DNA of 8,177 bases from Candidatus Gallibacteroides avistercoris (GTDB taxonomy: Bacteria > Bacteroidota > Bacteroidia > Bacteroidales > CHK158-818), in assembly GCA_018714665.1 (NCBI GenBank), contig DVNA01000197.1:1-8177 (forward strand), given 5' to 3'. The notes beneath the pieces are model-generated. The model made no database searches. It was given only the letters and a program-made list of their open reading frames with translations, and was not told where the DNA came from. Both the position numbers and the translations under genes were made by a program. This document shows positions 1 to 4,607 of this stretch, piece after piece (the stretch's first letter is position 1; every line of letters starts with the position of its first letter).

Positions 1-454
1 TTCTCCGGCATTTCTCCATGATATTCCGGTATCCTTCGATTCCTAAAACAGGACTTAGGTTTTTTTTCGTTTCGGTAAACCGGAACGGCCCCAATCCGAT
101 GTAGTCGGCTCCTGCCGAAACTAAATGTTCAATGTCTTCAAACGTATTGGCGGTTCCTCCGATAATGAAAGAGTTGCCTACGACTTTACGAGCTTCGGCA
201 ACAGGGAGATCGTTTTTCCACAAATGAACTCCGTCGGCACCTACCTCCCGGGCAATGACAACGTGATCGTCAATGATAAACGTAGCGTTGTACAGTTTGC
301 ACAATTTCCGCACTTTAAAGGCTGTTTTTTTGATCTCTTCTGTCGATGCCTCTTTCATGCGTAATTGTACCCATTTGCACCCGCCCTTTAATACGAGTTC
401 GGCCGAATGTAAGTAGGAGATGGTATCGGTTTGATGGGTTATGAATTGTAACAT
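1..454 (-). CDS. thiE: Thiamine-phosphate synthase ThiE (C-terminus cut by window edge)
   Basis: Joins HMP pyrophosphate to the thiazole phosphate to give thiamine phosphate, in the cytoplasm. The ATG at 454-452 opens 151 codons that reach the window edge. The family is about 200-210 residues, so about 50 C-terminal residues are missing. Visible TIM-barrel motifs are QLRMK at residues 30-34 (the Q-R-K that holds the pyrimidine pyrophosphate), DD at 62-63 and D82 (D63 and D82 match the two Mg ligands), GGTANT at 99-104, and GLGPFRFTETKK at 120-131. The GGTANT form, with Asn where many ThiE have His, is what I recall from other Bacteroidales ThiE. One oddity is residue 79, a Trp in GVHLWKND where the family usually has Gly (GVHLGQxD). 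The start overlaps the 3' end of the upstream tenI-like gene by 16 bases, which suggests translational coupling. More thiamine genes (thiG, thiC, thiH) probably follow beyond the left edge, but that is inference. Confidence 0.93.
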   Translation of the reverse strand, partial: MLQFITHQTDTISYLHSAELVLKGGCKWVQLRMKEASTEEIKKTAFKVRKLCKLYNATFIIDDHVVIAREVGADGVHLWKNDLPVAEARKVVGNSFIIGGTANTFEDIEHLVSAGADYIGLGPFRFTETKKNLSPVLGIEGYRNIMEKCRR

Positions 455-1059
455 GGCTGTTTTATCTGATTTAATGCCGACCGTAAATGGCTGATTTTTG
501 TTTTTATTTCGTTATCTGTGTCTGTGTCGTTCCACAGATACCCTAAAACGGCAACACCTCCAAAAGAATAAGGTTTTAGTCTCAGGATATGTTCGGGAGT
601 TATACCGCCCAATGCAATGATTTTCGGATTTATAATCCCTTTTCGGCTTGCGTCTGTAAGCTCTTTTTTGGAGAAACCTGCACGATAACCGTTCTTGGAG
701 ATGCTGTCGAAAATAGGGCTTAGAAATTGATATTCATACACTTGGTTCTTTTCGGCTATTTCCGCTATGCTATGGCAAGAACGGCTTATTCTCCCGTTGT
801 ATGGCAGAGGTATACGGTTGTTCCTCTGGTTGAGGTGGATTCCCCCTACCGGAAAATGAGACGTGAGATGAAAGTGGTCGTGTAAAACGATCCGGAGGTA
901 AAAACGGCTCTCTATTTCCGATAAAAGCGCAGATAACTCTTTTTCTGAGAATGCAGGTTTTCTCAGATGCAAAATATCGACCCCATTTTCCAACAGGAAT
1001 TGGATTTTTGTTGCTTCGTTCTGTACAGGTTGCTCTTTTGTGATACAGATTAACTGCAT
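439..1059 (-). CDS. TenI/ThiE-superfamily protein of the thiamine operon
   Basis: A 206-residue TIM-barrel protein related to ThiE and to TenI (thiazole tautomerase). Matching positions are HLRKP at 31-35, HD at 60-61, GGIHLNQRN at 72-80, SCHS at 94-97, SPIFDSISKNGY at 114-125 and ALGGI at 149-153. Compared with ThiE it lacks the Gln of Q-x-R-x-K (His31), has His instead of Asn before the Mg-binding Asp (D61), and has Asn80 where ThiE has its second Mg-binding Asp. A full ThiE lies next to it, so it is unlikely to be the main thiamine-phosphate synthase. His96 in SCHS aligns with the His of the TenI motif (R-S-V-H-S), and the S-K pair at 121-122 resembles the TenI D-S-K-K stretch. Tautomerisation of the thiazole carboxylate is therefore the best guess. 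It sits 5 bases after thiS and overlaps thiE. Family is secure; exact activity is not. Confidence 0.82.
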   Translation of the reverse strand: MQLICITKEQPVQNEATKIQFLLENGVDILHLRKPAFSEKELSALLSEIESRFYLRIVLHDHFHLTSHFPVGGIHLNQRNNRIPLPYNGRISRSCHSIAEIAEKNQVYEYQFLSPIFDSISKNGYRAGFSKKELTDASRKGIINPKIIALGGITPEHILRLKPYSFGGVAVLGYLWNDTDTDNEIKTKISHLRSALNQIKQPCYNS

Positions 1060-1064
1060 ATAGT

Positions 1065-1265
1065 TTATCCTCCGTATGTGGCCCGGATAACTGTTACTTT
1101 GTCTCCGTTAACCAAGAATCTGTTTTCCCATTCGTCTTTCGGGATAATCACGTTGTTTACGGCTACGGCAATCCCTGTCGGTGTGATGCCTTGCCCTCCG
1201 AGCAGGTCTTTTAAGGTAACTCGTTTTCCAACGCAAATTTCTGAATTGTTTAAGAATACGTTCAT
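1065..1265 (-). CDS. thiS: Sulfur carrier protein ThiS
   Basis: A 66-residue ubiquitin-like (beta-grasp) protein that carries sulfur as a C-terminal thiocarboxylate to thiazole synthase ThiG. It has the family's normal length (about 65-70) and the obligatory C-terminal Gly-Gly (residues 65-66, in the tail ATYGG), which ThiF adenylates. Other typical stretches are LKDLL at 19-23, AVAVNN at 33-38 (strand 3, the usual 'iAvavN' pattern) and a late NGDKVTVI at 53-60 (the usual 'DGDxVeiv'). It lies 28 bases after thiD and 5 bases before the tenI-like gene, inside the TPP-controlled operon. No Shine-Dalgarno is visible before its ATG. Its two final Gly codons also form the Shine-Dalgarno-like site of the next gene. 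Confidence 0.95.
   Translation of the reverse strand: MNVFLNNSEICVGKRVTLKDLLGGQGITPTGIAVAVNNVIIPKDEWENRFLVNGDKVTVIRATYGG
1068..1073 (-). promoter_or_regulatory. Shine-Dalgarno-like site GGAGGA for the tenI-like gene, inside thiS
   Basis: The last two sense codons of thiS (GGA GGA, the essential Gly-Gly) form a strong Shine-Dalgarno-like hexamer. It ends 8 bases before the ATG at 1059, which is good spacing. It supports the 1059 start. Bacteroidetes generally make little use of Shine-Dalgarno pairing, so its functional weight is uncertain. Confidence 0.5.
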
Positions 1266-1293
1266 AGTGATAATGGTTGTTGTCGTTATGGAT

Positions 1294-2127
1294 TTAGGTT
1301 AAATGCTCCGAGGTGATGTGTAAAGGAGTCGGGTTGAAAAAATGGTTCAACGGTCCGTGTCCTTTCCCCACGGTTACCACGCTTCCGGCTTCGATGGCTT
1401 GTGTAATGTACCGTTTGGCAGCAATGACTGCATCTTCGAGTTGCTGTCCCAATGCCAAATAGGAGGCGATGGCCGAAGATAGGGTACAACCGGTTCCGTG
1501 TGTGTTTTGAGAAGTGATGTGTTTTTCTTTCAAAACGAGCGGATTTTTATTTTTGGTAAACAGTATGTCGGTCATCGTTTCGCCTTTCAGGTGTCCGCCT
1601 TTCATCAATACGGCCTGACATCCGGTATTTAATAACTTTTCAGCAGCTGTATAAACCTCTTTTTCCGATTGTATTTCACATTGAGCCAGCAAGGCTGCTT
1701 CGTCTATATTGGGAGTGATGAGCGAGGCTTGTTTCATAAGAGTATTACGGATAAAATCGATGGTTTCATCTTCAATCAATTTATGCCCGCTGGTTGAAAT
1801 CATAACCGGGTCGAGTATGACATATTGCGGATTATATTGTACGATAGCTTCGGATACAGCCTTTGCTGTGGCCATATTGTGCAACATCCCTATTTTGATA
1901 GCATCAGCTCCTATGTCGCTCAATACGGCCTCAATCTGGGCTTTGACAAGCAGGGGAGAAACCGGCTCTATGGACGAAACACCGCAGGTGTTTTGGGCCG
2001 TAACAGCTGTGATGGCTGTCGTGGCATATACTCCCAACGCCGATATTGTTTTAATATCGGCCTGTATGCCTGCTCCACCTCCGCTGTCTGATCCGGCAAT
2101 AGATAAAACGGTACGATATAGCCTCAT
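1294..2127 (-). CDS. thiD: Hydroxymethylpyrimidine / HMP-phosphate kinase ThiD
   Basis: Phosphorylates 4-amino-5-hydroxymethyl-2-methylpyrimidine and then its monophosphate with ATP, giving the HMP-PP used by ThiE. The protein is 277 residues, close to the family's roughly 265-270, and belongs to the ribokinase fold. Motifs in order are AGSDSGGGAGIQADIKT near residues 11-27 (substrate-binding Gly-rich N-terminus), QNT near 45, KIGML near 78, LDPVM near 104, ITPN near 137, MKGGH near 174, NTHGTGCTLSSAIAS near 208 (anion hole and catalytic Cys region), and a closing GKGHGPLNHFF. It is the first gene of the operon, directly after the TPP riboswitch. No Shine-Dalgarno is visible. The start codon can be paired into a leader hairpin described separately. 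The C-terminal 15 or so residues after GPLNHFF are short and typical. No fused ThiE or TenA domain is present. Confidence 0.96.
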   Translation of the reverse strand: MRLYRTVLSIAGSDSGGGAGIQADIKTISALGVYATTAITAVTAQNTCGVSSIEPVSPLLVKAQIEAVLSDIGADAIKIGMLHNMATAKAVSEAIVQYNPQYVILDPVMISTSGHKLIEDETIDFIRNTLMKQASLITPNIDEAALLAQCEIQSEKEVYTAAEKLLNTGCQAVLMKGGHLKGETMTDILFTKNKNPLVLKEKHITSQNTHGTGCTLSSAIASYLALGQQLEDAVIAAKRYITQAIEAGSVVTVGKGHGPLNHFFNPTPLHITSEHLT

Positions 2128-2194
2128 TGCTGTAATCGGGTTTATTTAAATGATAGGAGTGTTTGTAATTATTGGACAGCGAGAAGTGCTATAT
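2116..2194 (-). promoter_or_regulatory. Predicted start-codon-sequestering hairpin (riboswitch expression platform)
   Basis: On the minus-strand RNA, AUAUAGC (2194-2188) is perfectly complementary to GCUAUAU (2122-2116), which is thiD codons 2-4. Inside this, CUU (2186-2184) can pair with GAG (2125-2123, with one U-G pair), and GCUGU (2180-2176) pairs with ACAGC (2133-2129) just before the ATG. The stem is imperfect and closes a 42-base loop, and the AUG at 2127-2125 is held within it. No terminator is seen here. The fold was worked out by hand; no free energy was computed. Confidence 0.5.
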
Positions 2195-2247
2195 TCTATG
2201 AACAAATTCCTACTTCGGCATTATCCGTATAGGTTCATAGGGTATAA
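2189..2247 (-). promoter_or_regulatory. Predicted alternative (anti-aptamer) helix in the thiD leader
   Basis: CUAUGAAC (2240-2233), part of the conserved J4/5 region of the aptamer, is perfectly complementary to GUUCAUAG (2203-2196), which includes the 3' end of P1. The helix can continue past a 2x2 internal loop with UUAUA (2247-2243) against UAUAG (2193-2189, one U-G pair). Forming it breaks P1 and the pyrophosphate arm. It also consumes bases that the start-codon hairpin needs, so the two folds exclude each other. This would be the TPP-free, translation-ON state. This is a hand prediction. Confidence 0.5.
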
Positions 2248-2277
2248 TCTCAGCCAATTTTAGGCACCCCTTTTGTT
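2201..2277 (-). promoter_or_regulatory. TPP riboswitch (THI-box) aptamer
   Basis: Read on the minus strand, the conserved THI-box parts occur in order: GGGGTGCC (2270-2263), GGCTGAGA (2255-2248), TACCC (2244-2240), TGAACCT (2237-2231), CGGATAATGCCG (2227-2216) and GTAGGAA (2213-2207). P1 can form between AACAAA at 2277-2272 and TTTGTT at 2206-2201. The P2 core pairs GCC with GGC. P5 pairs CGG with CCG. CUGAGA recognises the pyrimidine ring, and the P4/P5 arm holds the pyrophosphate through Mg. The usual GUAGGGAA is one G short here (GUAGGAA), so P4 looks slightly weak. It lies 73 bases before the thiD ATG in an operon of thiamine genes, as expected. No U-run terminator follows, which favours control of translation. 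Confidence 0.97.
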
Positions 2278-2284
2278 GTGAAGA

Positions 2285-2292
2285 CAAAAGTA
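2285..2292 (-). promoter_or_regulatory. Bacteroidetes-type -7 promoter element for the thi operon
   Basis: TACTTTTG on the minus strand matches TAnnTTTG exactly. Initiation would fall about 5-8 bases downstream, near 2277-2280, just at the 5' edge of riboswitch P1. That position supports the assignment. No clear -33 TTTG is present at the expected distance. Confidence 0.7.
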
Positions 2293-2326
2293 CAAAAAAA
2301 TTTATTGAAGAGTTGCTGTTTTATAA

Positions 2327-2353
2327 AATATACGTTGATTCTTTACGTATATT
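2327..2353. repeat. Perfect 9-bp inverted repeat, operator-like
   Basis: AATATACGT (2327-2335) and its exact reverse complement ACGTATATT (2345-2353) are separated by 9 bases. The centre, near 2340, is about 60 bases upstream of the predicted thi transcription start and about 90 bases upstream of the M28 -33 element. No U-run follows on either strand, so it does not look like a terminator. It could bind a dimeric regulator; no regulator can be named. Confidence 0.55.
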
Positions 2354-2430
2354 ATGATTTTGATGCGAGTATGATGGAACAACTGTTTATTATTGAGTAT
2401 TATAAATTAATTCTGTTTTTGTAAGATTCT

Positions 2431-2462
2431 TTTGGGGATTTGTATCGATCGCTGTATTTTTG
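2431..2462 (+). promoter_or_regulatory. Bacteroidetes-type promoter of the M28 peptidase gene
   Basis: TTTG (2431-2434), a 20-base spacer and TATTTTTG (2455-2462) match the Bacteroidetes consensus TTTG-N19-21-TAnnTTTG. It is the best-formed promoter in the window. Initiation near 2467-2470 gives a leader of only about 15-18 bases before the ATG at 2485, and it rules out the upstream in-frame TTG at 2440 as the start. Confidence 0.8.
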
Positions 2463-2484
2463 TGATAATTTAATAGTTGTTGCA

Positions 2485-3474
2485 ATGAAAAACCATATCC
2501 TTTTAGTTGTATTTTTCTTTCTTTGTCGCATCGGGGGAATGGCCCAGGTAGATAAGGGTTTGGAGACCATAACCGAAAATTCAGTCAGATCACAAATCTC
2601 TTTTTTAGCCGACGACCTGTTGGAAGGCCGTGCAGCCGGTTCTTGGGGAGGAAAGATTGCAGCGGCTTATATCGTCTCCCTTTTGAACGATATGGGTGTT
2701 TCAGCATGGAAAGATTCATATTTCCAGCCTTTCGAGGCGATAAAAAATGAACAGACAAATCGCTATTCTGTGAATCCGTCAAAGCGCGATTCTCTTTTGC
2801 AATCGGGAGGAGTCCCGGTAGAGATGCGTAACATCATCGCTTGTATTCCCGGTAAACTCAGCGACGAGTACGTTATCGTGGGGGCACATTACGATCATTT
2901 GGGTATTGACAAGGCTGTGAACGGTGATTCTTTGTATAATGGGGCGGACGACAATGCTTCGGGAGTATCGGCTGTTTTACAAATTGCCAAAGCATTTCTG
3001 GCAACCGGTCAGCAACCTGAACGAACGGTTCTTTTCGCTTTCTGGGACGGAGAGGAGCGGGGGCTTTTGGGCTCGTCCTACTTTGTCTCTGTATTTCCCG
3101 ATCCGACCAAAATCAAGGGGTATCTGAATTTCGACATGATTGGTCGTAATACCGACGAAGCGATACAGACCCATGTCGTCTATTTTTATACCGAGAGCCA
3201 TCCCGTGTTTGAGACGTGGATGAAAAGCCATATTCAAAAATACGATTTGAAGTTGACTCCGGAGTATCGTCCGTGGGACAAGCCGGTAGGAGGGAGCGAT
3301 AACGCCTCTTTTGCCCGAAAAGAGATACCCATTATCTGGTACCATACCAACGGACATCCGGATTATCATAAACCCTCGGATCATGCCGATAAAATAAATT
3401 ATCCCAAAGCTGTGGATATTATAAAATCGGCCTATCTGAATCTCTGGAATATGGCCAATGAAAAGGATTTCTGA
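2485..3474 (+). CDS. Secreted M28-family zinc metallopeptidase
   Basis: A 329-residue exported hydrolase, probably an aminopeptidase acting in the periplasm or at the cell surface. Residues 1-20 form a Sec signal peptide (K2, a hydrophobic core LLVVFFFL, and a likely signal peptidase I site after GMA at 18-20). No lipobox Cys follows, so it is not a lipoprotein. The full co-catalytic zinc set of M28 is present: H135 in AHYDH, D155 in NGADDN, the general base E190 and ligand E191 in DGEERG, D217 in NFDMIG, and H295 in PDYHKPSD. The region at 30-110 is the usual N-terminal part before the catalytic domain; I see no PA insert. The in-frame TTG at 2440 lies upstream of the -7 element, so the ATG at 2485 is the start. 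The gene stands alone between the divergent thi operon and the convergent DMT gene. The family covers aminopeptidases and glutaminyl cyclases, so the substrate is unknown. Confidence 0.93.
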   Translation: MKNHILLVVFFFLCRIGGMAQVDKGLETITENSVRSQISFLADDLLEGRAAGSWGGKIAAAYIVSLLNDMGVSAWKDSYFQPFEAIKNEQTNRYSVNPSKRDSLLQSGGVPVEMRNIIACIPGKLSDEYVIVGAHYDHLGIDKAVNGDSLYNGADDNASGVSAVLQIAKAFLATGQQPERTVLFAFWDGEERGLLGSSYFVSVFPDPTKIKGYLNFDMIGRNTDEAIQTHVVYFYTESHPVFETWMKSHIQKYDLKLTPEYRPWDKPVGGSDNASFARKEIPIIWYHTNGHPDYHKPSDHADKINYPKAVDIIKSAYLNLWNMANEKDF

Positions 3475-3534
3475 TAGGTTAGACTATCTATTGGAAACGT
3501 TTTTTGGGATGGAACGGAAAAATTGTAGAGAAAA

Positions 3535-4473
3535 TCAACCTTGTTTTTTACGTCTTAGAGGAAGTTTCGGGAACATTTTCCTGAAACGGGTCAAGTGTAC
3601 CGTGATATTGCTTCCTGCAATAACAAAGGTTACTGCGACTATAATCAAAATTAGACCGATTGATTCTCGGAGTGTCAATGTCTCGCCAAATACCGTTATT
3701 CCGAAAAAGATGGCGGTAACCGGTTCCAGGGCGCCCAATATAGCGGTAGGGGTAGATCCGATGTATTGGATAGACCCTGTTGTACAGACAAAGGAGATAG
3801 CGGTAGGGAAGAGAGCCAAAGCCAACAAATTTCCCCATAAATACCATTCGTTGGGCAGGGTAAGGTTGTCGTTGATGTACAGCCTTGCGATGAACAGTGT
3901 CAGGCCGAAAAGCAACACATAGAAGGTAACTTTCAGAGTCGCCATACTCTTTAAAGAGTTTTGGTTGATTCCTACCAGGTAGATGGCATACGAAAGTGAA
4001 GAGGCGAATACCAGGGCCGTACCTGTCAGGCTGAGTGTAGAACCGTCGCTGTTTTTATATAAGAGCCCGATGCCTCCTACGGCCAACAGGATACACAGTG
4101 CCGTTTGCAGGGTCAATTTCTCTTTGAAGACAAAAGCCATAATCAATGCCACCAAGATGGGATAGATAAATAGCAGTGTCGATGCGATACCGGCATCCAT
4201 ATAGTTGTAACTTTGAAATAGCGTGAGCGAAGAGATGGACATCAATATGCCGAATATGGCCAGCGGAAAAATCTCTTTTCTGTTTATTTTAAAATCTCTT
4301 CGTCGGGCTTTAATCATGATTCCTAATAATGGGATGGCAAACAGGTATCTGAAAAACAGGACCGAATCGGGATTCATCCCATCCTTGTATAACGGTAGGG
4401 CAAAGAGCGGATTCATACCGTACGTGGCTGCGGCAATCGTTCCCAAAATATAACCTTTGGCTTTTACGTTCAT
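3535..4473 (-). CDS. EamA/DMT-superfamily inner-membrane transporter
   Basis: A 312-residue protein of the drug/metabolite transporter superfamily with about ten hydrophobic helices arranged as two EamA repeats. The first repeat starts at GYILGTIAAATYGMNPLFALPLY near residues 7-29 and includes the typical DAGIASTLLFIYPILVALIMAFVFKEKLT near residues 99-127. The second covers ALVFASSLSYAIYLVG near 155-170 and ends with STPTAILGALEPVTAIFFGITVFGETLTL, the EamA signature 'a..l..lePv.a.l.g...lgE.l'. The tail after residue 295 is short and basic (R/K-rich), hence cytoplasmic. An ATG 45 bases further upstream (4518) opens a longer frame, but a TACTTTTG promoter element lies between the two starts and the extra residues are not helix-like, so I chose the ATG at 4473. 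It converges with the M28 gene across 60 bases. Members move amino acids, nucleosides or drugs, usually as exporters; the substrate cannot be inferred here. Confidence 0.9.
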   Translation of the reverse strand: MNVKAKGYILGTIAAATYGMNPLFALPLYKDGMNPDSVLFFRYLFAIPLLGIMIKARRRDFKINRKEIFPLAIFGILMSISSLTLFQSYNYMDAGIASTLLFIYPILVALIMAFVFKEKLTLQTALCILLAVGGIGLLYKNSDGSTLSLTGTALVFASSLSYAIYLVGINQNSLKSMATLKVTFYVLLFGLTLFIARLYINDNLTLPNEWYLWGNLLALALFPTAISFVCTTGSIQYIGSTPTAILGALEPVTAIFFGITVFGETLTLRESIGLILIIVAVTFVIAGSNITVHLTRFRKMFPKLPLRRKKQG

Positions 4474-4493
4474 CGTTTGTCGAAATTTGCCCG

Positions 4494-4501
4494 CAAAAGT
4501 A
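4494..4501 (-). promoter_or_regulatory. Bacteroidetes-type -7 promoter element of the DMT gene
   Basis: TACTTTTG on the minus strand is an exact TAnnTTTG match. Predicted initiation near 4486-4489 leaves about 14 bases before the ATG at 4473. No -33 element is evident. Confidence 0.6.
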
Positions 4502-4527
4502 TAAAAAGAATGGCGCATCGTCTGCTG

Positions 4528-4550
4528 TTTTTTCTCTTTTTTAGAAAAAA
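4528..4550. repeat. A/T-rich 8-bp inverted repeat between mfd and the DMT gene
   Basis: TTTTTTCT (4528-4535) and AGAAAAAA (4543-4550) are exact reverse complements with a 7-base spacer. It sits 58 bases past the mfd stop and upstream of the DMT -7 element. It could be a weak mfd terminator or an A/T-rich promoter-upstream element. With only one G-C pair in the stem, the terminator role is doubtful. Confidence 0.35.
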
Positions 4551-4607
4551 TCGGGCAAACGATTATCCTTGTTTCTTATTTTCAATGGATTAATTGGCCT
4601 ATTTGTC

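Larger units (their letters stand above)
2128..2484. other. Divergent regulatory region between thiD and the M28 peptidase gene
   Basis: These 357 bases hold no gene that I can support. They contain the thiD leader with the TPP riboswitch and its expression platform (2128-2280), the thi -7 element (2285-2292), the inverted repeat (2327-2353), an A/T-rich stretch with no recognisable feature (2354-2430), and the M28 promoter (2431-2462) with its short leader. Confidence 0.85.

Noticed and set aside
125..364. Open frame of 79 codons on the plus strand.
   Set aside because: It is antisense to ThiE, whose motifs are clear on the minus strand.
1709..2149. Open frame of 146 codons on the plus strand across thiD.
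   Set aside because: It is antisense to a gene with all ThiD motifs and shows no family features of its own.
3473..3505. Possible terminator after the M28 gene: GATAG-N6-CTATC followed by a T-run at 3500-3505.
   Set aside because: The stem is only 5 bp and A/T-rich, and the T-run begins 11 bases after it. Too weak to call as an intrinsic terminator.
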